64,000 nucleotides of DNA from SKHV01 sp963678565 (GCA_963678565.1 OY782875.1:62001-126000); one strand, 5' to 3'. Positions 19,181-30,011 are shown, counted from the stretch's first letter. A program made the numbers and translations. Notes: generated by a model from the sequence alone, not told the origin.

Positions 19181-21514
19181 ATGATACGATTCAAAATAAA
19201 ACTGGCATTCCGAAATTTGTTGAAGAACAAGCTGTATTCATCGCTTATAATCGGTGGGTTTGCCATTGGTTTTACGGCCAGTATTTTGATTGCCTTGTTT
19301 TATAGTGCTGAGCACAACGTGGACAAGCACTTTGCCCGGTATGAAAAAATTTATCGCTTGTATGATGCTAAAAAGAATGAGTCGGGACTCGATTACAAAA
19401 TCAACGCTGTAATTGCGGAACACTACCCGGATGTTGAAACAGCTTGCCCACTCGGTTTCTCTTATTTTCCTATCACGCTAAAAGATCCTGAAACAAAAAA
19501 TTACACGCGCGTTGAATACATTATTTCTACAAATGATAACTTCTTTGATGTATTTTCTGTACCAGTTTTATCCAGTATGGAAGAGAAGCCTTTTAGTCAG
19601 TTAAACTCGGCGGTAATTACCGAGTCGGTAGCCAAAAAACTTTTTGGAGATGAGAACCCGTTAGGTAGAACGGTTAAGGAGGAATTTTTTACCGCAACGG
19701 TTACCGCTGTTATGCAAGACCTGCCTAAAAATTCGAGTTTTAAAGCAGAGTTACTTCTGAACAGCGAAAATAAGGACTTCCAAATAGCAAAAGCTTGCAA
19801 TAATGGCGTTTGTATATTTCCAACCGAGCACTTTCTCTTATTAAAAGATGATATTGATCCTGATCATTTTTCAGACAAGATGAATGCTTCCATCGCACAA
19901 TTCAATATGACTACCGATAGTCTGGCGCTACAAAGCTTATCTGATATTTATCTTTCTCCAACCAAATTGGGTTGGACAGATGAACATACCAAAGGCAATT
20001 CAAAAATGCTTTTCATTTTTATGGCAATTGCCATTCTGATTATTCTCCTTTCGAGCATTAATTATTTGAATTACACGGTGTCGATGCAGTATGCAAAAAT
20101 GATTGGAATTGGTATCAATAAAACCAACGGTGCAGGGAAATCACATTTACTAATCGATTCGCTGATTGAAGTTACATTAGGAATTATTATTGCACTCACC
20201 ATTTCGATTATATTGGTATTGCTTATTTTACCAACAACCGAAACCATATTTGGAAAAGAAATTCTTCTTTCCGATGTTAATCTTCAACACTTATTGCCTG
20301 TTTCTCTGGGCACCATCGCTTGCATTATTTTTCTAAACAGTTTAGCACCTATTTATATTTTATCTCAGTTTAAGATTACTGATTTTCTACAGGGAGGACA
20401 AAAGCGAAACGGAAAACAATTTGGGAAGCAGTTCATGCTAACCTTTCAGCTAACGGTTTCCATTGCACTAATTGCAGCCGTAATACTTGTTTTCAAACAA
20501 CTACAATATGTAAAAAACTATGATTTAGGTTTTAACGAAGAACATTTATTAAGGATTGAGCTTCCTTGGCTATTTGAGAATCAAACAGCACTAAGAAATG
20601 AAATCAGCAATCTTTCTTTTGTATCAAGTAGTGCTTTGAGTACCGGTTATCCCGGGAATATTAATATGAGCATGGGAAGTGGGGTAGAAGACGATGAATT
20701 TATGGTTGAATGTATTTATGTAACTGAAAATTTTCTGGAAACAATGGGTATCCAGTTACTAGACGGTCGAAATTTTCTAGCCAGTGATAAAGGGAATTCG
20801 TGTTTGATGAATGAAGCTGCAGTAAAGCGTTATGGATGGGAAAGTATTGAAGGGAAAAAATTTAAGAATAGCAAGAAAGATGGCTATAACCTCGTGGGTA
20901 CAGTGAATAACTTTAATGTAGAATCACTGCATTCTTCTTTAAGTCCGGTTGCTTTAATTTACGAATCGGACAGGGAGTACAATACGCTTTCACTGCGACT
21001 GAATCCCGGGAACATCGGACAACAAATAAGTGAACTTCGAAATGTATGGAAAACCATGTTGCCGGATGACCCCATGGAATTTACCTTTTACGACGACCAG
21101 TTTCAGGCCATGTATGTTAAAGAAGATAAGTTGGCGAAATCCATTACTTTCTTCTCGTTAATTGCTATTGTTCTTACGTGTATGGGAATTTTGGGGCACA
21201 TTTTCCTGATCAGCCTAAACCGAACCAAAGAAATTGGTGTACGAAAAGTGAACGGAGCAACTGTTTCCGAGATTTTGGTTCTATTGAATAAAGACTTTGT
21301 GATTTGGGTAGTTGTGGCCTTGGTTATTGCCTCCCCGATTGCATACTACGCCATGAGCAAATGGCTCGAAAACTTCGCCTACAAAACCACACTAAGCTGG
21401 TGGATTTTTGCGCTGGCCGGAATACTTGCTTTAGGGATTGCATTATTAACTGTTAGTTGGCAGAGTTGGCGAGCTGCAACGCGAAATCCTGTTGAGGCAT
21501 TGAGGTATGAATAG
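19181..21514 (+). CDS. Array permease P4
   Basis: The 777-residue permease starts 14 nt after P3. The first periplasmic domain has two cysteines four residues apart (CNNGVC near residue 206), which P3 and P5 lack and which could form a disulfide. The first-half coupling segment is partly kept (IGIGINKTNGAGKSH). The constant module starts at residue 683 and contains AMSKWLENF, with Ser for Asn, a variant shared only with the adjacent P5 along with a 56-nt identical DNA run. The second periplasmic domain has the usual LLDGRNF and LVGTVNNFNVESL strands. Confidence 0.92.
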   Translation: MIRFKIKLAFRNLLKNKLYSSLIIGGFAIGFTASILIALFYSAEHNVDKHFARYEKIYRLYDAKKNESGLDYKINAVIAEHYPDVETACPLGFSYFPITLKDPETKNYTRVEYIISTNDNFFDVFSVPVLSSMEEKPFSQLNSAVITESVAKKLFGDENPLGRTVKEEFFTATVTAVMQDLPKNSSFKAELLLNSENKDFQIAKACNNGVCIFPTEHFLLLKDDIDPDHFSDKMNASIAQFNMTTDSLALQSLSDIYLSPTKLGWTDEHTKGNSKMLFIFMAIAILIILLSSINYLNYTVSMQYAKMIGIGINKTNGAGKSHLLIDSLIEVTLGIIIALTISIILVLLILPTTETIFGKEILLSDVNLQHLLPVSLGTIACIIFLNSLAPIYILSQFKITDFLQGGQKRNGKQFGKQFMLTFQLTVSIALIAAVILVFKQLQYVKNYDLGFNEEHLLRIELPWLFENQTALRNEISNLSFVSSSALSTGYPGNINMSMGSGVEDDEFMVECIYVTENFLETMGIQLLDGRNFLASDKGNSCLMNEAAVKRYGWESIEGKKFKNSKKDGYNLVGTVNNFNVESLHSSLSPVALIYESDREYNTLSLRLNPGNIGQQISELRNVWKTMLPDDPMEFTFYDDQFQAMYVKEDKLAKSITFFSLIAIVLTCMGILGHIFLISLNRTKEIGVRKVNGATVSEILVLLNKDFVIWVVVALVIASPIAYYAMSKWLENFAYKTTLSWWIFALAGILALGIALLTVSWQSWRAATRNPVEALRYE

Positions 21515-21538
21515 CATTATGGAATAGAAAACAGATAA

Positions 21539-23845
21539 ATGAGAAACACACTTAAAATATTTCTTCGAACTTTATATCGTAAAAAGTTTTATTCGGTCCT
21601 CACCATTGGCGGCTATGCCATTAGTATGTCTGTCATTCTCGTGATAGCCTCTTTTATAATTCAGGAAACCAATACTGATAAAAGTTTTAAAAACATAGAA
21701 CAGATTTACCGCATTAAAAGATCAAACAATAACGCTCAGATTCCTGAAACACTCCTTGATGACGTGAAAGAGACAATTCCCGAAGTAAATAAGATGTGCC
21801 TTTATAATGTTGCAGAAAAAGCTTATTTCACTGACGGGAAAATGAATGCGATGAGCGTGATAAGTACCAATGACGATTTTATCGAGATGTTCTCATTCCA
21901 GTTTATATTTAAGTCTGATGATCCAACATTGTTGGTGAAGGACAATATAATTCTCACAAAATCATTTAGCGAAAAGCTTTTTGGCGCCAAAAATCCCGTA
22001 GGTAAATTAATAGATGTTGGAGATTCGAATTCATTAAAGATTGTTGGAGTTGTATCCGATCTCCCTTCTAATTCTTCTTTTAATTTTGAAGCAATTGTGA
22101 GTTCGAAAATGCCTATAGGACGTCACTATGTTGGATATAATGATGAGCAACATGTAATGTTTAAATCACTTATCATGCTACATCCCTACTCTAATAAGAC
22201 CAAGGTAAGTGATTTAATTAAAGATAAAATAAACCATTGGCAAGCCTTTAAGGACCAACAATTATCCATTCAGCCATTTAAAAAAGTATATTTCGATTCG
22301 CATACCTTCAATGACGGTTTAAATCATGCCAATAAAAACATGATTTATCTACTTTCTGTTATTGCATTGCTAATTCTATTTATGACCATTTTCAACTATG
22401 TTAATCTGACAATCTCTGGAGGATTTGAACGGATGAAAGAAATTGGAATAAGAAGAACAACGGGTGCCAGCCCCAAAATTATTTTCCGACAAATAATATT
22501 TGAATCTATTTTAACAACTTTTTTGGCAATGTTGGGCGCAGTTATTCTTGCAATCCTTATCGCACCGATATTCTCAGCTGTAATTAATATCAGCTTCGAT
22601 CTCAAAGCTCTCCTTACCAAGCCAAGCGTAACAATAACTGGTCTTATATTATTTATTATAACCGGAGCAGTTGCCGGTATTTATCCCGCATTCATTTTAT
22701 CGAAGGCTACGCCTCTCAAAAACCTTGCTCAAAAAAAACCTTCTATTATTGGTTCAAAAGGAATACTTATCACTTCTCAGTTTGTCATTACCATTACCTT
22801 AATGCTTTCGCTTATTGTAATAAACAAACAATTGAAATTTATTAAACATAAGGATCTTGGATTTGATCAGGATAGCATTGTAAAACTGAAAATTTCAGGT
22901 ATGCCTCCAAACGACAGGGAAGTTTTCAGAAATAAATTATCTAACTATCAAGGAATTGGCGCCATTTCATCATCAACAGGAACACCAATGGAGCTAATTG
23001 GAAATACAAGCAGTTCATTTGAAATCAATGGGATTCATAAAACACTTTTTAGCAAATCGTTTAGTATCGATCAGGATTTTATTCCAATGTTTAAAATAAA
23101 AATGATTCATGGTAGAAATTTTAATGATTCAGATCGTGATCATAAAACATGCCTGATCAACGAACACTTATTTAAAGAACTCGAATGGAACAATCTCGCC
23201 GACAAACAATTTAATGGGAGAACGGTTGTTGGAGTGGTCAATAATTTTAACTATGAAAACCTTTATACCGATGTAGGCAACCTCATCATGACAAAGGAAC
23301 CAAGTAGATATGCAAATCATTTAAACATAAAAATAACCGGAGAAATTGGTTCGGCAATGAAAATAATCAATGATACTTATAAGCAATTTTCACCTAAAAT
23401 TCCTATATCCTATCGTTTCTATGATGATTGGTTGCAAAGTATGTATCAGAAAGAAGAAAAGCAGGCTAGTGCGATAAGTTTTTTTACAATCATTGCTATA
23501 ATCATATCCTGTCTTGGCTTAATAGGATTTATAAAAAGTTTATCAATAAAAAAAACCAAGGAAATTGGTATTCGAAAAGTTAATGGTGCCAAAATCTCAG
23601 AGGTTCTGATATTACTTAATAAAGACTTTGTAAAATGGGTAACAATCGCATTTGTTATCGCCACTCCGATTGCATACTACGCCATGAGCAAATGGCTCGA
23701 AAACTTCGCCTACAAAACCACTTTAAGCTGGTGGATATTTGCGCTGGCAGGTGTGCTGGCATTGGGAATTGCATTGCTAACCGTGAGTTGGCAAAGTTGG
23801 CGGGCTGCCACGCGGAATCCTGTTGAAGCATTGAGATATGAATAA
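21539..23845 (+). CDS. Array permease P5
   Basis: At 768 residues this is the shortest member. It is the only copy with both a canonical first-half coupling segment (MKEIGIRRTTGASPKII near residue 299) and the constant C-terminal module (from residue 674, KEIGIRKVNGAKISEV). It shares the AMSKW variant with P4, while its KISEVLILLNKDF stretch is closest to P12, so the module itself looks mosaic. The first TM region (SVLTIGGYAISMSVILVIASF) resembles that of P4. A non-permease gene follows after 32 nt. Confidence 0.92.
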   Translation: MRNTLKIFLRTLYRKKFYSVLTIGGYAISMSVILVIASFIIQETNTDKSFKNIEQIYRIKRSNNNAQIPETLLDDVKETIPEVNKMCLYNVAEKAYFTDGKMNAMSVISTNDDFIEMFSFQFIFKSDDPTLLVKDNIILTKSFSEKLFGAKNPVGKLIDVGDSNSLKIVGVVSDLPSNSSFNFEAIVSSKMPIGRHYVGYNDEQHVMFKSLIMLHPYSNKTKVSDLIKDKINHWQAFKDQQLSIQPFKKVYFDSHTFNDGLNHANKNMIYLLSVIALLILFMTIFNYVNLTISGGFERMKEIGIRRTTGASPKIIFRQIIFESILTTFLAMLGAVILAILIAPIFSAVINISFDLKALLTKPSVTITGLILFIITGAVAGIYPAFILSKATPLKNLAQKKPSIIGSKGILITSQFVITITLMLSLIVINKQLKFIKHKDLGFDQDSIVKLKISGMPPNDREVFRNKLSNYQGIGAISSSTGTPMELIGNTSSSFEINGIHKTLFSKSFSIDQDFIPMFKIKMIHGRNFNDSDRDHKTCLINEHLFKELEWNNLADKQFNGRTVVGVVNNFNYENLYTDVGNLIMTKEPSRYANHLNIKITGEIGSAMKIINDTYKQFSPKIPISYRFYDDWLQSMYQKEEKQASAISFFTIIAIIISCLGLIGFIKSLSIKKTKEIGIRKVNGAKISEVLILLNKDFVKWVTIAFVIATPIAYYAMSKWLENFAYKTTLSWWIFALAGVLALGIALLTVSWQSWRAATRNPVEALRYE

Positions 23846-23877
23846 TCTAAACTGAATAAAATTATAAAATCAAAACC

Positions 23878-25080
23878 ATGACATCAAGAGAATTCTTCAG
23901 ACGATATTTTTTTAAAACATTGTTGGTCATTGTAGTTTTACAACTAGCCATTATTCTAATTGTGCAAAACTCAAATCATGCGCCAAAAGCGATAAGAGAT
24001 CAGATATCGCTTATTGAAGGCAGAACAATAATGTTTAATCCTTTGATGAACGATACCGACAAGGATCCTAAAGATGATTTAAGCATTGCTGAATTAAAAG
24101 ACGCGCTTCATGGACAAATCCAACAAATCGACCGACAACTAATTTACACTCCAAATAAAGGTTTCTTTGGAAACGATAGCATAGCATATACCATAAGCGA
24201 TGGACGAAAAACCTCAAAACCAGTTTTTATTACAATTGAAGTGATTGAAAACCGTCCGCCAATTGCTCAAGCCGATTCAGTAAGTACTTATAATGGGTTA
24301 ACCACTCCTATTTCTGTATTGGCAAATGATGTTGATAAGGAGAACGACTCGCTTTTTGTGGCCGATTTCACTTTACCAAAACATGGAAAGTTAAATAAAA
24401 CAAATAATGTATTTTTTTACACCAGTACTGAATTAACAGCAACAAACGATCAATTTGAATACAAAGTAAGTGATGGAAAATCAATCAAAAAAACGACAGT
24501 AAACATTGATATAAAATCGAAATCCGACAAGATGTATCCTTGGTTTACCAAAGATGTGGGCAACAACCAAATAAAAGGAAATGCGGAAAAGAAAAACAAG
24601 CGCTACAACATTGCTGGTGCTGGCGCCGATATTTGGGCCAATAATGATGCCTTTACTTATATGTACCAGTTTCAAGAAGGCGACTTTGAAATTTTCACCA
24701 AAGTGGAACACATTAATGCGATTGATGATTATACTAAAGGAGGTATCATGGTGCGTGAAGATCTTGGGAAAAGTTCAAGACATTTGTTCTTAGCGCTTCA
24801 TGCTCAACTTGGAACAGGTGTTTACCAACGAAAAACAATCAACGGTCAAACTTTAGCATTCAACAAAAACCAAGAGATACTTCCCCCCTATTATCTCAAA
24901 GTAAAACGCCAAGAAAATAAGTTTACTTTCTCTATTGCAAAAGATACAAACCATTGGAACGAAGTTTATAGTACTGAATTTAATCTGCCCAATCGAATTT
25001 ATTTGGGGCTGGTTTGTTGCAGCCATAATACAAATCAAATGGCATCTGTTGAATATTCCAATACAAGCATAAGAAACTAA
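23878..25080 (+). CDS. Membrane-anchored protein with Ig-like domains and a DUF1349-like sandwich
   Basis: The 400-residue protein has one N-terminal TM helix (about 14-31), preceded by basic residues and lacking a clear cleavage site, so it is probably anchored with its bulk in the periplasm. Two cadherin/VCBS-like domains follow (about 33-125 and 125-215), recognisable from NDTDKDPKDD, ANDVDKENDS and repeated YKVSDGK-type strands. The C-terminal 180 residues (YPWFTKDVG, GADIWANNDAFTY, GGIMVREDL) resemble the concanavalin-like DUF1349 beta-sandwich. It is the only non-permease among the twelve permeases and is spaced like an operon member, so a role as periplasmic partner or substrate-binding accessory is possible. 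Function unknown. Confidence 0.8.
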   Translation: MTSREFFRRYFFKTLLVIVVLQLAIILIVQNSNHAPKAIRDQISLIEGRTIMFNPLMNDTDKDPKDDLSIAELKDALHGQIQQIDRQLIYTPNKGFFGNDSIAYTISDGRKTSKPVFITIEVIENRPPIAQADSVSTYNGLTTPISVLANDVDKENDSLFVADFTLPKHGKLNKTNNVFFYTSTELTATNDQFEYKVSDGKSIKKTTVNIDIKSKSDKMYPWFTKDVGNNQIKGNAEKKNKRYNIAGAGADIWANNDAFTYMYQFQEGDFEIFTKVEHINAIDDYTKGGIMVREDLGKSSRHLFLALHAQLGTGVYQRKTINGQTLAFNKNQEILPPYYLKVKRQENKFTFSIAKDTNHWNEVYSTEFNLPNRIYLGLVCCSHNTNQMASVEYSNTSIRN

Positions 25081-25118
25081 TAGCCAAAACAATATACCAC
25101 CACATAAATATCCCAACC

Positions 25119-27497
25119 ATGATACGTAATTTCTTTATAAGCACTTTTCGTTTTCTCAAAAAAAACAAGCTTTTTACAGCAATCAACCTGCTTGGTTTAT
25201 CATTGGCATTAGCCATTTCGTTTATTATCATCCTTTACGTTGTAAACGAAATGAGTTACAATAACTGTCATGAAAACAAAGACGAAGTATACAACATTGT
25301 AAACTACTATACCGATTCTAAAGATCAATTTGAAGGAACAGCTTTCCCCTTGGCCGAAACCTTAAAAAAGGAATTTCCAGAGGTGGTTGCTGCAACCAAC
25401 ACCAAAAGCAACTGGCAAATATTTGCCAAGGTAAAAGAAGAGCACATCCGTTTAAAAGCTGTTTGTACCTCCGACGACATCTTTAAAATATTTACGCTTC
25501 CATTGGTATTTGGAAGTATAGACAATGGCCTTTTGGAAAATCCCGATGATATTGTTTTATCTGAAAGTTTGGCAAAGAAAATTTATGGCAACGAAAACCC
25601 GTTAGGGAAAGAGTTTGTCACCAGAATGTACAATACAGAAAAGGTGTTTATGGTTACCGGGGTTTATAAAGATATTCCCGAGAATTCTTCTTTACAGGCT
25701 GAATGTTTTGTGAATGACCGATGGTGTGTGAATGAAATAGATTACCGCTTTCGTTCAAATGATGCTCGTACAAATTGGTATCGCGAATTTTGGTGTACTT
25801 GGGTAAAATTAAACTCAAATGAAGCTGAAAGTAATGTAGAATCGCGCATGCGGGATTTTGAAAAGAAATATTTAGGTCCAGGTCTCAATCGTAATTTCCA
25901 GCTACATAACCTAAACGATGTTTACCTCCATTCCGACGACATTCTCAATACTCATTTGATGGGAAATGTTGGAAATGTCACCAATGTTCGAATCTTCACT
26001 TTTATGGCCATCATGGTTATTTTGGTAGCAATCTTCAATTATATAATCTTATCAACAGCTATTAGCTCGTTACGAGCAAAGGAAATTGGCATCCGAAAAA
26101 CCAATGGAGCAAGTACACAAACATTGCGCAATCAATTTTTTGGAGAGTCTTTGCTTCTTGCTTTTTTAACCTTACCCTTAGCTTTATTGCTAGCGTGGTT
26201 TTGCTTACCAGTTGCCGGAAAATTATTCAATACCGATCTTCACATTATGTCGTTTAATAGTTCAATTTATATCATATCGTACTTATTTATTATTTTGCTG
26301 GTTGGCGGAGTTTCAGGATTGTATTCAGCAGGATACTTATCTCAAATTAAGGTGATAGAAATACTAAAAAGCAAACATTCTCCTAAAATTGGAGGCGTAT
26401 CATTTAGTTCAGTGCTGGTAGTTTTGCAGCTAATCATTTTCTCTTCATTTGTTACCGGAGCCATTATTGTGCGTTATCAGTATGCCTTTTCGATGAACAA
26501 AGACATGGGCTATCAAACTAAAAATATCCTATTGGTAAATATTTCAGACAAAAGCAAGTATGAGGCTATTATCAACAAACTTAAAACCAATCCGAATATT
26601 ATTAATGCAGGAGGAACTATGGATCCACTTCCGACGCAAGGATCGATGTATTCGATGCAACCTTGTTTTGATAATCCCGATCAACAAATAAAAGTTGAAG
26701 GTTTCGCAGTCGACTACAACTTTATTGAAACAATGGGCATTAATGTAATTCAAGGACGTTCTTTCTCTACCGAATTTGGAGGCGATGACAATGCTCTGAT
26801 TTTAAACGAAACAGCAGTTAAAAAGCTTGGGATTAAGGATCCAATAGGGAAAAAAATAGGTAGAGGAACGATTATCGGGGTGGTTGAAGATTTTAACATC
26901 CATTCTTTACATGCTGAAATACCCCCTTTATCAATTAGTTTAACAAAACGAAAACGCTACCGAAAACAAATTGCAATTGCATATACTCCCGGAAAAAGAC
27001 AAGCGGTAATTGATGATCTAGAAGCTTATTGGGCCGAACTAATGCCGGGCAAAAAGCCTAATTATTTCGATAATGAAGAGATTTATGACCAAATATATGA
27101 ATCAGAAAAGAACCTGAGCACTATCGTCTCAATTTCAGCTTTGTTAACCGCTATCATTTCTGCATTAGGATTACTCGGCTTGACCCTTTTTGAGGCCAGA
27201 AACAGAACGAAAGAAATTGGAGTAAAACGGACTCTAGGAAGTTCGAGCAAAGAGATTATTCTAGAAATTGGCAAAAAGAATACCATATTAGTAGTTGCAG
27301 CTAGTCTCTTTTCTACACCCATAACCTATTTTATTGTGGACAAATGGCTTGAAAGTTATGCCTATAAAACCCCAATTCATGCTTGGTTTTTTCTTCTTTC
27401 AGGCACAATTACTTTGCTAATTACCTTCATTACAATTAGCTGGCAAAGTTGGAAAGCAGCAACACGAAATCCGGTTGAGGCATTGAGGTATGAGTAA
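25119..27497 (+). CDS. Array permease P6, without the constant module
   Basis: The 792-residue permease has the same 8-TM plan. Its first-half coupling segment is canonical (AKEIGIRKTNGASTQTL near residue 318). The second half diverges from the common module (KEIGVKRTLGSSSKEI, then DKWLESYAYKTPIHAW). Only the tail SWQSWKAATRN-PVEALRYE is shared with the others. The second periplasmic domain keeps VIQGRSF and IIGVVEDFNIHSL. It starts 38 nt after the Ig-like protein. Together with P7 it interrupts the run of constant-module genes. Confidence 0.92.
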   Translation: MIRNFFISTFRFLKKNKLFTAINLLGLSLALAISFIIILYVVNEMSYNNCHENKDEVYNIVNYYTDSKDQFEGTAFPLAETLKKEFPEVVAATNTKSNWQIFAKVKEEHIRLKAVCTSDDIFKIFTLPLVFGSIDNGLLENPDDIVLSESLAKKIYGNENPLGKEFVTRMYNTEKVFMVTGVYKDIPENSSLQAECFVNDRWCVNEIDYRFRSNDARTNWYREFWCTWVKLNSNEAESNVESRMRDFEKKYLGPGLNRNFQLHNLNDVYLHSDDILNTHLMGNVGNVTNVRIFTFMAIMVILVAIFNYIILSTAISSLRAKEIGIRKTNGASTQTLRNQFFGESLLLAFLTLPLALLLAWFCLPVAGKLFNTDLHIMSFNSSIYIISYLFIILLVGGVSGLYSAGYLSQIKVIEILKSKHSPKIGGVSFSSVLVVLQLIIFSSFVTGAIIVRYQYAFSMNKDMGYQTKNILLVNISDKSKYEAIINKLKTNPNIINAGGTMDPLPTQGSMYSMQPCFDNPDQQIKVEGFAVDYNFIETMGINVIQGRSFSTEFGGDDNALILNETAVKKLGIKDPIGKKIGRGTIIGVVEDFNIHSLHAEIPPLSISLTKRKRYRKQIAIAYTPGKRQAVIDDLEAYWAELMPGKKPNYFDNEEIYDQIYESEKNLSTIVSISALLTAIISALGLLGLTLFEARNRTKEIGVKRTLGSSSKEIILEIGKKNTILVVAASLFSTPITYFIVDKWLESYAYKTPIHAWFFLLSGTITLLITFITISWQSWKAATRNPVEALRYE

Positions 27498-27544
27498 TCT
27501 CATTGAAAAAAACACGTATAAGAGCAAATAAAGATAAATACATA

Positions 27545-29962
27545 ATGCTACAGCACTATTTAAAAATGGCTTTCCGAAGCCAGGCAAAAAGCAAATTATT
27601 CTCGATAATCAACCTGTTAGGATTGTCTATTGGTCTGGCAGTTTCTGTATTAATTATCAATTATGTTTCCTACGAATTTAGTTTCGATAAATTTCATTCG
27701 AAAAAAGACCGTATTTACCGTGTTGAAAGTAAATTTTACGAGGATGACCGCCTTACCGACGACTGGGCAACAAGTTCATTCGGATACGGTAGTGCTATTG
27801 CTACCGAAATGACGGGTATCGAAGATTATGTTCGAATTGGTGTTCAAAACACCGAGCAAACTGTTTCGTACCAGGAAAAACGCAGTCGTGAAAACGGGAT
27901 TGCTTATGCCGGAAATTCGTTTTTTAATGTTTTTGATTTTAAACTGAAAGAAGGTGCACCAAACAACCAGTTGCTTAGGCCAAATACAGTAGTGATTACC
28001 GAAACTGTGGCACATCGCTTTTTTAAAAATGAAAACCCTATCGGGAAGCTACTTACCTTTGCAAGCGGTTCAACATTTAACCAGTGCGAAGTTACAGGGA
28101 TTATTGAAGACTTCCCGCCCAATTCACACATTCGTTTCGACTATATTATTTCGTACGAAACATTGTCGCAGTGGATGCGCGATTTCTGGTATTGGCACGA
28201 GGCTTACACCTATCTTTTGCTATCGCCGGGGAAATCCCCCAAAGAAATAGAAGATAAGTTTCCAGCGATATCGGAGAAATATAAAACCGATGAAGCATTA
28301 AAGGATAAAACGTGGGCAGTATCGTTAGTTCCATTGAAAGACATTCATCTAAACCCACAAAAACAATATGAAAAAGAGATAAAAGGTAATTACAGTTCGC
28401 TGGTTACTTTGCTGATTATTGCTTTTGTAATTTTACTCACCGCCTGGATAAACTATGTCAACCTTACTACTGCACGCTCTATGGAAAGGGCAAAAGATGT
28501 GGGTATCAGGAAAGTTTCAGGAGCTTTTCGTTTTCAGCTTATCCGCCAATACATGATGGAGTCGTGGTTGGTCAATATAGCAGCCACCTTGCTGGCTGTT
28601 GCCCTTATTTTTGCATTAAAACCGGTATTCAACCATCTAGTTGGGATAAAACTAGACTTGTTTCTTTTAAAAACTCCTATGTTTTGGTTGTCGGCAGTTC
28701 TTGTTCTTATTATTGGAATAGCTGCATCGGGTTTTTACCCCGCATTTATTATGACTCGTGTAAAACCATCTATTATTTTAAAAGGAAGTTATTTTAACTC
28801 TAGTTCAGCCGGAACAACGCGAAGGGTATTGGTTATTTTCCAGTTTGCTGCTTCGCTGTTTTTAATCTGCGGAACATTCATTGTTTACCAGCAGGTGAAA
28901 TTTATGCAACGGCAGTCGTTAGGTGTAAATATTGGTCAAACCATCGTGTTAAAATATCCCGTTAGCAGGGCCGATTTAAATCAGCAAGTGGACTTGTTTG
29001 CAAAAAATCTGGAAGAACAACCGCTTGTTAGTTCGGTTAGCCTGGCTGGTGCAGTTCCCGGAATGGAAATTGCTACTTTTGCATCGAACAGATTACAAGG
29101 CAGCACTCCCGGACAAAACCGCTTGTATGAAATGCTTACTGTGGATGATGATTTTATCACGACTTTTGATTTTGAGCTCGTTGCCGGGCGTTCGTTTGAA
29201 GAGGGCTTTGGAAACGAACAACAAAACATGCTGATTAACGAAGCCTCTTTAAGTCCACTTGGTTTTACAAAACCAGAAAATGCAATTGGCAAACAGGTTT
29301 TAGTAGAAGGCGAAGCCGAACCTGTAAATATAATTGGTGTGGTAAAAAACTGGCACCAGCGTGGGTTGGGAAATGCCTTTACTCCAGTAATGTTTGTGCT
29401 GAACGGTCGAGTTGGCTGGGTTAGCCCCAAGTTTATTGCAATAAAAACCACATCATCAGATTACGAAACAGCGTTAAATTCGATTAAAAAAACCTGGGGC
29501 AATTATTTCCCCGAAGCGAGCTTCGACTATTTCTTCCTTGACCAGTATTTTAACGATCAATACAAAAGCGACCGCCGTTTTGGAATGATTGTAGGAATTT
29601 TTACAGCACTGGCATTTTTCATTGCAATCCTCGGACTGTGGGCATTGGCAGCATTCACAGCTTCAAAAAAAGTAAAAGAAGTGGGTGTGCGAAAAGTGCT
29701 TGGTGCCGAAATAGGGAACATCGTTTATCTGTTCTCAAAAGAAATAATTGTATTGATAATAATCTCTTTAACTATTGCTACACCAGTTTCTGTTTGGGTA
29801 ATGAGAAATTGGCTGACTCACTATGCCTTTCATACCGGAATAAATGTCTGGACTTATATTTTGGGAGGAATTGTTACTATTTTGGTTGCATTTATGACCG
29901 TGAGTTGGCAGAGTTGGCGGGCTGCAACGAGAAATCCGGTGGAAGCGTTGAGGTATGAGTAA
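27545..29962 (+). CDS. Array permease P7, MacB-like in both halves
   Basis: I use the ATG at 27545 (MLQHYLKMAFRS, 805 residues). An in-frame TTG at 27503 would add 14 charged residues that no sibling has. Both coupling segments look canonical: AKDVGIRKVSGAFRFQLI in the first half and KEVGVRKVLGAEIGNIV in the second. The C-terminal TMs are unrelated to the constant module until SWQSWRAATRN. The DNA appears richer in GC than P6 or P12, and the protein resembles ordinary stand-alone Bacteroidota FtsX permeases, so it may have been recruited from elsewhere (inference). Confidence 0.92.
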   Translation: MLQHYLKMAFRSQAKSKLFSIINLLGLSIGLAVSVLIINYVSYEFSFDKFHSKKDRIYRVESKFYEDDRLTDDWATSSFGYGSAIATEMTGIEDYVRIGVQNTEQTVSYQEKRSRENGIAYAGNSFFNVFDFKLKEGAPNNQLLRPNTVVITETVAHRFFKNENPIGKLLTFASGSTFNQCEVTGIIEDFPPNSHIRFDYIISYETLSQWMRDFWYWHEAYTYLLLSPGKSPKEIEDKFPAISEKYKTDEALKDKTWAVSLVPLKDIHLNPQKQYEKEIKGNYSSLVTLLIIAFVILLTAWINYVNLTTARSMERAKDVGIRKVSGAFRFQLIRQYMMESWLVNIAATLLAVALIFALKPVFNHLVGIKLDLFLLKTPMFWLSAVLVLIIGIAASGFYPAFIMTRVKPSIILKGSYFNSSSAGTTRRVLVIFQFAASLFLICGTFIVYQQVKFMQRQSLGVNIGQTIVLKYPVSRADLNQQVDLFAKNLEEQPLVSSVSLAGAVPGMEIATFASNRLQGSTPGQNRLYEMLTVDDDFITTFDFELVAGRSFEEGFGNEQQNMLINEASLSPLGFTKPENAIGKQVLVEGEAEPVNIIGVVKNWHQRGLGNAFTPVMFVLNGRVGWVSPKFIAIKTTSSDYETALNSIKKTWGNYFPEASFDYFFLDQYFNDQYKSDRRFGMIVGIFTALAFFIAILGLWALAAFTASKKVKEVGVRKVLGAEIGNIVYLFSKEIIVLIIISLTIATPVSVWVMRNWLTHYAFHTGINVWTYILGGIVTILVAFMTVSWQSWRAATRNPVEALRYE

Positions 29963-30011
29963 GTTCTAAAACAATTGAAAAACATGTACATATTTTAATA
30001 GTACTAAACAG

